64,000 nt of DNA, taken from Ariolimax columbianus. Taxonomy: Eukaryota > Mollusca > Gastropoda > Stylommatophora > Arionidae. The stretch's first letter is position 1; every line of letters begins with the position of its first letter. Below are positions 33,476 to 44,226 of this stretch, piece by piece. The translations under genes and the position numbers were made by a program. The stretch spans positions 52,806,105 through 52,870,104 of the forward strand of contig JAVGWX010000002.1 in assembly GCA_036924085.1 (NCBI GenBank). Direction: 5' to 3'. The notes below the pieces were generated by a model, which saw only the letters and a list, made by a program, of their open reading frames with translations, had not been told where the DNA came from and searched no databases.

Positions 33476-34180
33476 TGCATTCTGTTCAGAACAGTTTCGT
33501 ATATAGTATAGGACATGTCGGTGGCAGTTTACTGAAGATAAATATGTCTCAAGTATGTGCTGGTGTGTAGAAGTTTAACATCAGAAAAACGCAAGCGTTT
33601 CACGACTCAAAATATCCTGGCGTGAATGAGTGAATTTCCTGTATTGTATTTGAACTATTACTTCTAGACTTTACTTGCAAGTTCACACATCTGCTTCACA
33701 CGTAGCCGGATATTGGATTGCAAATAACGAGTTGTGTTATTCCATAAGTTGAAGAGTCTTCTACCCTACAGAAATTAGACCGCACTGTTAGTTGCCTCTC
33801 ATAATGGCGTGGGCCAATTCTCGCCTCTGTGGCACACAGTGCTCTATCGGAAACCCCTGTGGCAATCATCCTCCCATGGAAACAATATGACAGTCCATAT
33901 TAATGGGCGACCTCTGAAAGCAACAAGGTATTGCACGTTCGATATAGCTTCTCCTTAGTAAATATTGAGACACCCAGCTCCGCATTGACGGACGCCCCTG
34001 AAGGCGACAGAGCATGATAGATGATAGGCTGTGTATGGATCCACTTATTGAAGCACTGTGACACACAAACCGCCATTGGCCGGATTTCCCTGAAAGTGAC
34101 GTGATATTACACCAACTGAATAGTTGCTCACACGAAGGCGTTGCTACACAGTCTCATATTTAGGGAACCAGACTGGAAGA
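33476..34180. other. Unassigned interval with weak repeated themes
   Basis: Phrases such as CATTGACGGACGCCCCTGAA and CATTGGCCGGATTTCCCTGA recur every 100 bp or so in 33880-34180. They suggest a very old tandem array of about 100 bp that leads into the 57-bp array. Confidence 0.45.
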
Positions 34181-34390
34181 GACTGGATGTGACACGTTTG
34201 GTGGAGCGCCTCCCATTGAGACATTGTGTTACAATCTCACATTAAGTGGATGCACCGGTAGGAGACTGGGTGTGACAAGTTTGGTGGAGAGTCTCACATT
34301 TAGTGGATGCACCGGTAGGAGACTGGGTGTGACAAGTTTGGTGGAGAGTCTCACATTAAGTGGATGTACCGGAAGGAGACTGGGTGTTTG
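34181..34390. repeat. ~57-bp tandem repeat, about 3.5 copies
   Basis: The unit is GACAAGTTTGGTGGAGAGTC followed by TCACATTAAGTGGATGCACC and GGTAGGAGACTGGGTGT. Confidence 0.92.
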
Positions 34391-35860
34391 CTCGGAATAG
34401 AAAGGCTGACATCAAATCTCATAATACTTCCTGTTTGTTTTCTGTGTCCTTTGTCCGTTCGTGTTTTGTCCGTCTGTGTTTTATTGGTCAATGTGCCAAA
34501 ACAGCAAAACGACGGTCATAAAACCAAAACAGAAACCAACCATGTTGTTTGCTGGCAACAATGTCACGTTGACATCTAAAACGGCATTTATTATTAAATA
34601 AAAGTTTGGCTTTTAATTTGACTTAAAACATTTTAAAAATATATTAAAGTTTTCCGTGAGATGAAAATGTATCTATAAAGAAATCAAGCTAGCCCATTCC
34701 TTCCCAAAATCCAGCATAGATAACATGTGACATGTATCCTGTCAATTGACGTCACGGGTCCTTAACACCACAGAAGTGAGGAAACAAAATACACGCCTTT
34801 TCATATAAGTACAACAAATTCATAACTATTAGTGTGACCCGCAATAACTCTGTGGGTTATGGCAATTTTGAACTTCTCAGATTGCTGGTTTGAATCCAGT
34901 TTGTGGCAACATTTTTTAAATCGAAGTTGCATGATCGAAACCTGTTCAACTTGTTAATGTTGGTTTGATTGACATCTAAAAACATTCGTCATTATTGACA
35001 TGTTAAATACTAGTTATTTGACATGGCCACTAATGGGACTGTTGCACGGAAATAGACAAATAACCGGGGGCAGAATGGATAGATAAGACGTTGTATCTGG
35101 TTAGAGCACACATTAAGACAACTAGATGATCACATGTTTGTTTTTGGGTTGTTGTTTTTTTCGTGTCCAAGCACCACGTTATATAACTCACATCCAGTAT
35201 TCAGCGACATGGATTGCCTTGTCATTTTCTCCAGCATGTCGCGTCTATTGCATGGTTCCTGGAGGTTGAGGTAGGTCATCAGGTGGTCTTGGTCCTGTGT
35301 AACAGACCTTACTGTTTGTCCTGGGCGTTATTCTAACTTAGAACATTATCACACTCATCCACATCATTCATGACCATACTCAGTAAATGAAATATCACAC
35401 AGCAGGTGGCATATTTATTATATAATACTCATACCAGAAAAATGAGTAGTGGAATTACAAACACAATTCAATACATATCATCTTAACTAAATATTCTATT
35501 ATTATATATTTGTTAATATACATATTAACTAAAGCGGAAATTTTAAGCATTAGCTCTTGATGGAATTCCCAACTATCTAAAACCCAGTTCTATTGCCTTG
35601 CAATTACATCACACACACCTAGCCTTAACTGCGTCCTCAACACACCTTATCAAATACTCTTCCTCACTCAAATCCCATCAGGCGGGCGATCTGGACATAC
35701 CTCGTTCACATTGTGTCCTGCTTACAACACAACGTTCAGATTATCACTTAATACAAAACTCACACACCTACTTGAGCGATACTGTTCTATCACTAACATT
35801 CGTGCAACAGTCTATCAATCGCTGCTCTATCTAAGTCGGTGAGTTAAACATATTATGGAA
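34391..35860. other. Unassigned interval
   Basis: No domain or array. GGTTTGAATCC at about 34890-34900 is B-box-like with one mismatch, so a decayed tRNA-derived SINE may lie near 34840-34910. The remainder is AT-rich. Confidence 0.35.
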
Positions 35861-35863
35861 ATT

Positions 35864-35901
<38 letters not shown>

Positions 35902-35905
35902 CTCA
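35861..35905. repeat. (CT)n microsatellite
   Basis: Pure TC dinucleotides with one G. Confidence 0.97.
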
Positions 35906-36775
35906 TCTCTCTATCCCTCCTCTTCATCCAGCCTCCTGAGCTAAACTTTGTCTCGAGTTATATACACTCAATCAAAGTCAGAGCTTGACCAATGGATCTC
36001 AGGGGATGGTTATATTCAGTCTAATTGGAACGAAACACTTTGCACACCTGTCACTCATTCTCTCGCAGCAAGCCCCGCTGCCAATCCGTCAGTCAATCAT
36101 TCTCTCCCTACCAAAATCGGAAGGCCAGTGGTCAGCTCCTACCTGTCCACATTCTTTGCCCCAACTCTGTTCTCCTTTGTTGAGACGTTGAGTGACCTTC
36201 ACGCATTCAGGTACATTTGTTATCAGCAACCACATCACCCCTGTCCTAAACTCTCTGCTCCGGCGGGAACTGTTACACCTGTATTGCGCTGCAATCACAT
36301 ATGTCATCATCTGTGTATCCCCATCGCTTCATATTCCTCTTGCACCCTGATACACCAGTTCGGAGTATCACATTACAAGACAGCACACGTTCAGGAAACC
36401 TCATGGTTAAAGAAAACGGCTGGTGAAGAGCGCATGATAAAGAAAACAGATAAAACTGAAACGAGTGATTCAGGACATAAGTAATTGGGGGCGTATTTGT
36501 TATAGCCTGGCTCTACAGGGAGATGAATTCTTTTAATTGTTTGATTGAAGGAGGGTTGTGCGTGGTACTAGTAACTTCATTGGTTCAAACTTTAAATACT
36601 GAGTTTAAAAAAATTATGCATAATTATTGTTGATTTTCTTCACCCAAGTACCAATGTGCAAGTTAATCTGTAGTTTTCTCAGCTAGTAACTTATGGAAGG
36701 AACAAGGTCTCATTTCTAGAACTCAATTAAGGTAACAACGATAGGAAGTTCGACGAATATTTATCGAGATCACAT
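35906..36775. other. Unassigned interval; open frame 35948-36484 not supported as a gene
   Basis: A 178-codon plus-strand frame opens at a TTG, not an ATG. It encodes a Ser/His/Pro-rich sequence with no recognised domain and shares its length with open frames in other phases. No splice signals were convincing. Confidence 0.35.
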
Positions 36776-36782
36776 TGGTTGT

Positions 36783-37545
36783 AGTTGTTGTTGATGGTAA
36801 TGTTGTTGATGGTAATGTTCTTGATGTTGTTGATGGTAATGTTGTTGATGGTAATGTTGCTGATGTTGTTGATGGTAATGTTGTTGATGGTAATGTTGTT
36901 GATGTTGTTGATGGTAATGTTGGTGAGGGTAATGTTGTTGATGGTAATGTTGTTGATGGTAATGTTGTTGATGGTAATGTTGTTGATGGTAATGTTGTTG
37001 ATGGTAATGTTGTTGATGGTAATGTTGGTGAGGGTAATGTTGTTGATGGTAATGTTGTTGATGGTAATGTTGTTGATAGTAATGTTGTTGATGGTAATGT
37101 TGTTGATGGTAATGTTGTTGATGGTAATGTTGTTGATAGTAATGTTGTTGATGGTAATGTTGTTGATGGTAATGTTGTGGATGTTGTTGATGTTGATGCT
37201 GTTGATGGTAATGTTGTTGATGGTAATGTTGTTGATGGTAATGTTGTTGATGGTAATGTTGTTGATAGTAATGTTGTTGATGGTAATGTTGTTTATGTTG
37301 TTGATGTTGATGCTGTTGATGGTAATGTTGTTGATGGTAATGTTGTTGATGTTGTTGATGTTGATGCTGTTGATGGTAATGCTGTTGATGGTAATGTTGT
37401 TGATGGTAATGTTGTTGATGGTAATGTTGTTGATAGTAATGTTGTTGATGGTAATGTTGTTGATGTTGTTGATGTTGATGTTGTTGATGGTAATGGTGTT
37501 GATGTTAATGTTGTTGATGGTAATGTTGTTCATGGTAATGTTGGA
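36783..37545. repeat. 15-bp tandem array (AATGTTGTTGATGGT), about 50 copies
   Basis: The unit is 15 bp, with inserted 9-12 bp blocks (GATGTTGTTGATGTTGATGC) that recur at roughly 100-170 bp spacing and mark a loose higher-order pattern. Three frames stay open for more than 260 codons (VVDGN, LLMVM and, opposite, NNITI repeats). They are products of the period. Confidence 0.97.
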
Positions 37546-37802
37546 TCAAGAGATGCGTACTAACGAAAATAAAAGGAAGGAAATCAGTTTTCATTGCCTA
37601 CATATGTAGGTCATAGCATCTGATAAAGATTGAGGAGAAAAGAAGACAATGAAACAGATGTAATTAAGTGATAGCCTGAATGGAGAATAAGAGCGTTAGA
37701 CGTACTTGTAGTCTCCAAAGGATAAATAGTTGCAGACAAATTGAATGACAACGCCATCCGACACGTCACTTGCTGATGATGATGTTATTTTGTAACTGAT
37801 AC

Positions 37803-38123
37803 ATGATTGTACTGGAAGGATACGTGAAATTGATAATCTATGTGTATACTACACAAAATATTCGGATTAATATAAAGGGATTTACAGACCAAAGAAAGTG
37901 GATAAACATATCTGACGCTGCTGGTCAACTTGCGGTCTGTTTCTTCTTACGATCGCCGCAAGGAAGAGAATTATGTGAAAACTTGGATGCAGCGAGTTGT
38001 AAACAAATAATGCGTGTTCTTGAACTACCAGTGTTCATTGTTTGTCTACTGTCACCCAAACATTCAAGGAATGTATGGCCTATGCTTTATGACAGGAGGG
38101 TTAGGAAGTCATGGAGTCTATAA
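37803..38123 (+). CDS. Hypothetical open frame, 106 codons, weak
   Basis: An ATG-started frame in non-repetitive DNA encodes a protein with no recognised domain. Words include GFTDQRKWINISDAAGQLAV and EDLPVF-type hydrophobic stretches near its end. There is no donor-like end, no conserved neighbour and no TE similarity. It could be chance or an exon fragment. Kept only because it is non-repetitive. Confidence 0.15.
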   Translation: MIVLEGYVKLIIYVYTTQNIRINIKGFTDQRKWINISDAAGQLAVCFFLRSPQGRELCENLDAASCKQIMRVLELPVFIVCLLSPKHSRNVWPMLYDRRVRKSWSL

Positions 38124-38194
38124 ACATGTATGGATGGAACTCGACCCAATATCCCATAGCCGCAAGTGTTGAACGACGAAGGACTATGCTAGTT

Positions 38195-38335
38195 ACTGGT
38201 TACTAGACGACCCGTTCACCACCAGCGGTTACACAGTTGCGGGTCCCAACTTCTCTCCCAACATGATAGTTACTGGACGACCCGTTCACCACCAGCTGTT
38301 ACACAGTTGCAGGTCCCAAATTCTCTCCCAACAGT
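38195..38335. repeat. ~70-bp direct repeat, 2 copies, related to 546-625
   Basis: Both units contain ACTGGACGACCCGTTCACCA or a near copy, then GTTACACAGTTGC and CCAA..TTCTCTCCCAACA. The relative at 546-625 shows it is a dispersed element. Confidence 0.8.
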
Positions 38336-38845
38336 CTCTGTCTTGGGACACGGTGGACCAGTGGATAGTGAGTCACCCATCTGTAAAATCACGAATGCTG
38401 TTACAGGAAGCAAGGAATTTGGACCAACGTGTTGGTGGTCGTCTCCATGGTCGTTTCTTGTATCAGGGGTACCATATTGCTGTCGGTGTGCTCTATCGAT
38501 CGTTCGTTCTTCTCAGTAAGCTCCCCCTCCCCAGCGATGTTTCATCTTGTCTGCATAAATAACTGCATCTTCCACTTAGGAGAATTGGCATATGTCCAAG
38601 TTGTGAAGAGCTTTACATTGCTGGCTATGAAGCGTTAGGCCGATCATGCGTCTCTCGAGAGAGGCTTGGGTCACTCTGAGTTTGGACTCCTTCGTTAATG
38701 TCTATGTGTCCAGCGCATAGCATATTACAGGTGGTAGTGTGGAGTTAAATAGAGAGTTTCGCAGACTCGGGTCGTGGATGTTGTCCAGTACCTGCTTTTT
38801 CGAAGAGAATGCCGTCCAACCTAGTTGGACACCTTTTTTAAGGTG
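38336..38845. other. Unassigned interval
   Basis: Short frames in three phases overlap here, and none has a recognised domain. GACACGGTGGACCAGTGGAT and later motifs vaguely suggest retroelement debris. Confidence 0.35.
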
Positions 38846-39070
38846 TCCAGCTGGTCTAGTACTCTTACTTATCTCGCCATATCTCTCTTTCTCTTCTGTG
38901 GCGAGACGTTCCGGTCATCTGGTGGCCCCGTGTTCGAATTCTAGATGACCCGCTGGTCTGGTACTTTAACTTCTCTCACTCTCTCTCTCTCTCTCTCATT
39001 CTCTCTCTCTCTCTCTCTTGTGACAAGGGCCCCTGTCATCTGGAGGTCCGGTATATCAATTTCGGTGGTG
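38846..39070. repeat. ~90-bp imperfect duplication with (CT)n tracts
   Basis: CAGCTGGTCTAGTACTCTTA and CCGCTGGTCTGGTACTTTAA head two units. Each is followed by a CT-rich run and a TGGCGAGACGTTCCGGTCAT or TGTGACAAGGGCCCCTGTCA block. Possibly a tandem SINE-like piece. Confidence 0.6.
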
Positions 39071-39345
39071 ACCGTTACTTCACTTTCTTCTCTGTTATTT
39101 GTTATATACATGTATGTTTGCGAGTGAAGATAAATACTTATGTTGTGTCTTGTATTGTCACGACCACACTTTCTTCTTGCCATCAAATCGTTGTTGTTTA
39201 CATCGTCAGACGCGTTTCCGGGATAAACTCGACCGTCAATTGTTACAGTTTCTCTTTTGTTCCGTACAGTTGTGAGTTTAGTGTTGAATCATTGGATCAG
39301 AATGGCTTCCCTAGATAAGTTGGCCTTATGTTAAGGGAGAATCTG

Positions 39346-39405
39346 GAGAAGAAGAAGAAGAAGAAGAAGAAGAAGAAGAAGAAGAAGAAGAAGAAGAAGA
39401 AGAAA
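39346..39405. repeat. (GAA)n microsatellite, possible LINE tail
   Basis: An almost pure GAA run. Three GAA runs in this window are tails of retroelements. Here the upstream sequence is not recognised, so a tail origin is only possible. Confidence 0.9.
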
Positions 39406-40175
39406 TGTGTAGCAAGTGACGTACTTAATAAAGTAATACATAACTACTTTCGCAAGAATCCATGTCCTGTTTGTTCGGACTAATGACAACTCTTGTAATG
39501 GCACAATGTTCCTTTTGGAGCGACAGAGGAACAACCTAAAGTGTCTTCCTAACAAGTCAGAAAACATAAATGATACGTACATAGTGTCAACTGGTACCCG
39601 ACTTAAGTTAAGAAAGGAAACTCGTAGAGGAAAGAAATACCTTGTTACAAAATCTCAGAACAAGCCTAAAACCTGGTACAATGACGCCTCCAGCAACGTA
39701 TACTCGACGACAGTAAATGACACAAAAGTAGCTTTACATTTAAATAATAGCCCTGATCAGACATTGAGAAGTAAAGAATAGTACCACTGAATCAAATTAA
39801 GCATTTGATAAACCTAAGCCAGGACTGATTGTTTATAGAACTGTTTAACTCTTCACGTAATACATGCGCTAGAATACATAGCTATATGAGCGCATGAATT
39901 ACCATGGCATTGATTTTCCTCACCGGTCTCAACTACCCTTGTCACCCCATACGACACGCAGAGCGATAATGCTGGCAAGAAAAATGTCACCTTGTGGGGG
40001 TCGGTGTCAACTGATAACATGCTCCGATAACGGTTTAGGCTTGATAAGTGATGATAACTATGTGTTAGCAATTAACCTTGGGCTAAACGACACGACTTGG
40101 TTGGGGTGGTAGACAGCTTGAGGTGTAGGGGCAATGGGATTTGACTAGAATGTTTGTGTGTATTAGACGCAGACC
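39406..40175. other. Unassigned interval
   Basis: A 91-codon plus-strand frame at 39506-39781 is Lys/Asn-rich without a domain. Nothing else was seen. Confidence 0.35.
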
Positions 40176-40179
40176 TCAA

Positions 40180-40790
40180 TCGAATGTGTGAGTGTAGTAG
40201 ACAGGCCTGGAGCGTGAGTAAAGTAGACAGGCCTGGAGCGTGAGTGTAGTAGACAGGCCTGGAGCGTGAGTGTAGAAGATAGGCCTGGAGAGTGAGTGTA
40301 GTAGAGAGACCTGGAGCGTGAGTGTAGTAGAGAGACCTGGAGAGTGAGTGTAGAAGATAGACCTGCAGCATGAGTGTAGTAGAGAGACCTGGAGCGTGAG
40401 TGTAGTAGAGATACCTGGGGAGTGAGTGTAGTAGACAGGCCTGGAGCGTGAGTGTATAAGACAGGCATGGGGTGTGAGTGTAGTAGACAGGCCTGGAGAG
40501 TAAGTGTAGTAGAGAGACCTGGACCGTGAGTGTAGAAAACAGACCTGCAGCGTGAGTGTAGAAGGCCTGGAGCGTGAGTGTAGTAGAGAGACCTGGAGCG
40601 TGAGTGTAGTAGAGATACCTGGGGAGTGAGTGTAGTAGACATGCCTGGAGCGTGAGTGTATAAGACAGGCATGGGGTGTGAGTATAGTAGACAGGCCTGG
40701 AGTAAGTGTAGTAGAGAGACCTGGACCGTGAGTGTAGAAAACAGACCTGCAGCGTGAGTGTAGAAGGCCTGGAGCGTGAGTGTAGAAGAC
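40180..40790. repeat. 26-bp tandem array, about 23 copies
   Basis: The unit is GTGAGTGTAGTAGACAGGCC + TGGAGC. Variants (GAGAGACC, ATACCTGGGGA, ATAGACCTGCAGCAT) form a longer pattern of several units repeated twice. Because 26 is not a multiple of three the reading phase changes in each unit, yet all three minus frames stay open for 260-320 codons because the unit lacks stops on that strand. Non-coding. Confidence 0.95.
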
Positions 40791-41012
40791 AGGCAAGGAG
40801 TGTGAGTGTAGAAGACATAGACCAGCGGCGAATGTGTGAGTGTAGAAGACATAGACCGCCGGCGAATGTGTGAGTGCAGATGACATAGACCGCCGGCGAA
40901 TGTGTGAGTGTAGAAGACATAGACCAGCGGCGAATGTGTGAGTGTAGAAGACATAGACCGCCGGCGAATGTGTGAGTGCAGATGACATAGACCAGCGGCG
41001 AATGTGTGAGTG
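40790..41012. repeat. 34-bp tandem array, about 6.5 copies
   Basis: The unit is GTGTGAGTGTAGAAGACATA followed by GACCGCCGGCGAAT. It shares GTGAGTGTAG with the adjoining 26-bp array, so one array grew from the other. Confidence 0.95.
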
Positions 41013-41024
41013 TAGTAGATATGT

Positions 41025-41577
41025 TATTTGGCCGTCGCAAGTGATGAGTTCGACACCATCATACGTCTTGTCTTGATGATGTAACTTGCGCTGTATTTGG
41101 ATTATAGTAAGTAAGGGACACGGCGTGGGCTAGTGGTTTGTCAAGTGCCACGGCTCACAACCCAAAGGTGCTGGGTTAGATCCATATCACAGCACCGGCA
41201 GTTATCCAGGGGAAGCAAACCCTTAGAAAATGCAGGAGGAAGTAGACCCTTACATAAAATGAATGCCGAAGTCGGATCCACTGGGCCGACAGGCGCAAAA
41301 TAAAGACCGCAGTGCAACGCACACCGCCCTTGGAGAATAGAAAAGTAAGACGAACTCAAAACAAAAACAAAACAAAAAAATAGTGAGGAAGAGGCTGCAC
41401 TGGTCACCAACCTCACTCTCTGATCCCCAGCAACCTTGGGCAAGACATAAGCCAAAACAACTGGCGCCAGTTGAGGATCCAGGCGCTCTGGTCCCACCTG
41501 GACCAATTGGAACCCACGCCGTTTCCGTTCATCGCTTTGAGAGGCGAGAGCCCTACATCTCAACCACAGCGACCCCC
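41025..41577 (-). mobile_element. tRNA-derived SINE family 2 with 12-bp TSD and a nested SINE
   Basis: Flanked by perfect direct repeats TAGTAGATATGT at 41013-41024 and 41578-41589, both part of the minisatellite it entered. The minus-strand head (GGGGGTCGCTGTGGTTGAGA, GGCTCTCGCC, then GATGAACGGAAAC) and body match the copy at 9020-9330. The B-box is changed (GGTTCCAATTGG). A SINE 1 lies inside in the opposite orientation. Confidence 0.88.
41113..41392 (+). mobile_element. tRNA-derived SINE family 1 nested in SINE 2
   Basis: It starts ACACGGCGTGGGCTAGTGGT, has GGGTTAGATCC as a decayed B-box, the full body (GCCGAAGTCGGATCCACTGG, CAGTGCAACGCACACCGCCC) and an A-rich tail (CAAAACAAAAACAAAACAAA). 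Flanks ATAGTAAGTAA and ATAGTGAGGAA may be a diverged TSD. The host SINE 2 sequence resumes as in 7208-7345. Confidence 0.87.
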
Positions 41578-41589
41578 TAGTAGATATGT

Positions 41590-41707
41590 ACATGAAGTGA
41601 ATTTATGTATGTAGTAGATATAGGCCTGTGGCGAATGTGCGAGCGTAGTAGAAATATACATGAGGTGAATGAATGATTGTAGTAGACATAGACCTGGAGC
41701 GAAGTTC
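41590..41707. repeat. Right remainder of the GTAGTAGA minisatellite
   Basis: TGTAGTAGATATAGGCCTGT and TGTAGTAGACATAGACCTGG continue the array interrupted by SINE 2. Confidence 0.85.
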
Positions 41708-42085
41708 ATGTGCATCTTCTTCTTCTGTTTGTTCATCCTCTTCTTCTGTTTGTTCATCTTCTTCTTATGTTTGTTCATCTTCTTCTTCTGTTCGTTCATC
41801 TTCTTCTTCTGTTTGTTCATCTTATTCTTATGTTTGTTCATCTTCTTCTTCTGTTCGTTCATCGTCTTCTTCTGTTTGTTCATCTTCTTCTTCTATTTGT
41901 TCATCTTTTTCTACTGTTCGTTCATCTTCTTCTTCTGTTTGTTCATCTTCTTCTTCTGTTTGTTCATCTTTTGCTTCTGTTCGTTCATCTTCTTCTTCTG
42001 TTTGTTCATCTTCTTCTTCTGTTTGTTCATCTTCTGCTTCTGTTCGTTCATCTTTTTCTTCTGTTTGTTCATCTTCTGCTTCATT
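41708..42085. repeat. 21-bp pyrimidine-rich tandem array, about 17 copies
   Basis: The unit is TCTTCTTCTTCTGTTTGTTC + A, with TTCGTTCA variants. It is a strongly strand-asymmetric polypyrimidine tract. Period 21 keeps Ser/Cys/Phe frames open on this strand and Lys/Glu frames on the other; none is taken as a gene. Confidence 0.96.
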
Positions 42086-42399
42086 CTGAAAAGGACATTG
42101 TAATGATGTGTCGTGATATACAGCAATGCTGCTATAACTGCGCCTTTCTGCCCGACATCTCCGATTACAGTTGGGTTTTGTTTGTACCAGGTATGCATTC
42201 CCTCTGCGATCTCTACATCTAGGACAGTCTACAGGAGTAACTAGTGCAGCCTGTTTCCAGAGCCGCCACTGGGGGAGGAAAAGGGTCTTGACCAACTATG
42301 GTTCGCTGACCCTGTCAGCTCTTGCACTGATGCATCTAGGTCCCGTGTGTGTGCTGGATGTAAGGGTTTGAGTGACTGTTTATAGTCTTCGTGAGAATT
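42086..42399. other. Unassigned interval
   Basis: No recognised feature. Confidence 0.4.
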
Positions 42400-42790
42400 T
42401 AAATTACCATATGCGTGTAAACGAATGCAAATTGAAGTAACCATAAACCTCAAGTGAATGTTTGTAGCATATGGGAGAACTAATGATCGTAGTGGTAGTT
42501 ATGAAATGTAGTGAATGCTTGTAACATACATGCGAATTGAAGTTAATGTAGGTAAATATGAGAGTTGAGTGAATGTTTATAGCACATGTGAAAATTGATA
42601 TTAATGATGATATATATGAGATGTAGTGAATGTTTGTTGCATATGTTAGAATTGATGTTAATGATGATATATATCAGAGTTGAGTGAATTGTTGTAGCCC
42701 AAGTGAGAATTTAACTTAATGGATGGATGGTAGATACGAGAGTTGAAGTGAATGTTTAAACTATTCATAAGAACTGAAGTTAATGTGCGT
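42400..42790. repeat. Degenerate ~58-bp tandem array, about 6 copies
   Basis: Units contain GAGTTGAGTGAATGTTTATA, GCATATGTGAGAATTGA and TTAATGATGATATAT with many changes. Confidence 0.85.
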
Positions 42791-43060
42791 ACGTTAGCCT
42801 TTCCAATTATTAATCTAACATTCACTACGTGTTCCGCCTTCCAGCTGTAAAATTTAACGCCCACAAAAGGCCAGCTTATCAGACACTTTCGATCAGTTGA
42901 CTCTATTGGGTTTCGATTTATGAGCTGTCATTGCGTGTTTACTGTCGAATTCAATCTGGAACCAGAACTACCGGCAGAGATAGGATTACTAGTTGGCGTT
43001 ATTGTGGTGCCCATTCAAGTAAGTGGGTAGTGGGAGCGGCTGTTCACTAACGCAGATTCA
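42791..43060. other. Unassigned interval
   Basis: No recognised feature. Confidence 0.4.
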
Positions 43061-43063
43061 GAA

Positions 43064-43134
43064 TTGTGTGTGTGCGCGCGCGCGTGTGTGTGTGTGTATG
43101 TGTGTGTGTGTGTATATATATATATGTACGTACG
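43064..43134. repeat. (GT)n-(CG)n-(TA)n-(GTAC)n microsatellite
   Basis: A compound alternating tract immediately left of the family T element; TA repeats were probably the target. Confidence 0.95.
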
Positions 43135-43414
43135 TACGAGGCGTGTTCAATTGAAACTGAATCAAACTGCAACAAGGGAACATACGTACGATGCGCATTA
43201 TGACGTCACTTCTTGTGTAAACAGTACATACCATCCGTCAAATTTGCAAAATTTCATTATCCTCCGATTCACTGTTGTCTTCGACACACTTTTGTCATCA
43301 TACACTGCCTGCATTCATGATTGTCAACTGGTCGACATCCTTCAGCTGTTACAAACCGAATCAACACTCGCTGATCAGCTGTAGACGGATTCTGTATCAC
43401 ACCCGCTATGTGTG

Positions 43415-43692
43415 GAAGGCGTGGGCTAGTGAAGGTGTTTGGTTCGATCCCCATCACAGCACCGGCCGTTACCCCGGGAAAGCAAACCCTTAGAAAATTC
43501 AGGAGGAAGCAGACCCTTACATAAAATGGATGCCGAAGTTGCAAGAACTGGATAGACAAGCGTAAAATAAAAACCGTAGTATATCAACCGTAGTATATCA
43601 ACCGTAGTATATCAACCGTAGTATATCATCGTAGTATATCATCGGTTCGTGGAATAGAGAAATAAGGCGAATGAAAAAAACAATTTTCAATA
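43415..43692 (+). mobile_element. tRNA-derived SINE family 1 nested in family T
   Basis: It starts GGAAGGCGTGGGCTAGTG, has TTTGGTTCGATCCCC (exact B-box), the body CATAAAATGGATGCCGAAGT, and an A-rich end. The A-box region is partly deleted. Flanks ATCACACCCGCTATG (left) and ATACACCCGCCAAG (right) look like a diverged TSD of about 14 bp; in the uninterrupted copy (7377-7877) this site occurs once. Near its end it holds five copies of a 14-bp repeat. Confidence 0.85.
43576..43650. repeat. 14-bp tandem repeat (CGTAGTATATCAAC), 5 copies, inside SINE 1
   Basis: Perfect or near-perfect units replace the region that in other SINE 1 copies reads CCGCAGTGCAACGCAC. Confidence 0.92.
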
Positions 43693-43867
43693 CACCCGCC
43701 AAGTTTTTAACGGTCTGCTGAGGAAACTGAGTCGAAGAATAATGAAATGTTGCAAACATGACGGTTGGTATGTGCTGTTTACACCTGAAGTGACGTCGTC
43801 GTGCACATCGTACGTATGTTCACTTGTTGCACTTTGGTCCGGTTTTATTTAAACAAGCCTCGTATAT

Positions 43868-43940
43868 TTGTGTGCGAGTGTGTTTGTTTGTTTGTGAGTG
43901 TGTGTGTGTATGTGTGTGTGTGTGCGAGCGCGCGCGTGAA
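43868..43940. repeat. (GT)n/(GCGC)n microsatellite
   Basis: GTGT and TGTTTG runs followed by GCGAGCGCGCGC. Confidence 0.92.
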
Positions 43941-44180
43941 GTAATTTGCTACTATTCGACGTGTATAAATAAGTCAAAAAGTAATCCAATTGAGGAGATT
44001 GTCATCAGGGATGAAGGGTAGAGATTACATTGTACTAAACCTCAGTACTGGGTAGTAGAGCCCGTAAAAGGACTTTACCCCTGATAGTATGTATCCCTTA
44101 AAAGAACTTGATTTACCTTTTGTATGTTCTGCTACTATGCCGCGTGATGCTCTTTGGGTCTGCGAGATGTGGTCCCTAGT

Positions 44181-44226
44181 CCAGGTACAACATACTGATC
44201 AAGACCCCCCCCCCCCCCCACCTCAC
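44181..44226 (+). mobile_element. Family D core motif ending in 15 C
   Basis: CCAGGTACAACATACTGATC is followed by AAGA, a run of 15 C (44205-44219) and ACCTCACG. It matches the internal core of family D (AAGACCCTCACCTCG) with the C run expanded. Only this core is recognisable. Confidence 0.6.

Larger units (their letters stand above)
43135..43864. mobile_element. Non-autonomous TIR DNA element, family T (copy 2), with ~115-bp TIRs
   Basis: The left end (TACGAGGCGTGTTCAATTGA to TTGCAA at 43249) and the right end (TTGCAA at 43750 to GCCTCGTA at 43864) are imperfect inverted repeats of about 115 bp. They share GCAACAAG.GAACATACGTAC, GACGTCACTTC and GTGTAAACAG.ACATACCA. The element has TA on both sides and matches 7377-7877 internally (TCTTCGACACAC, TCAGCTGTTA). 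Removing the nested SINE 1 leaves about 450 bp. Likely Tc1/mariner-related by target preference, but no transposase was seen. Confidence 0.78.

Noticed and set aside
35948..36484. 178-codon plus-strand frame
   Set aside because: Starts at TTG, has no domain, and other phases are also partly open; not supported as a gene.
36727..37609. Three open frames over 260 codons
   Set aside because: Period-15 repeat on both strands, no coding evidence.
40072..41040. Three overlapping minus-strand frames of 260-320 codons with HSHIRRWS or LYYTHAPGL repeats
   Set aside because: All three phases are open because the 26/34-bp units lack stops on that strand.
41141..41593. 150-codon minus-strand frame
   Set aside because: It reads antisense through nested SINEs; no protein meaning.
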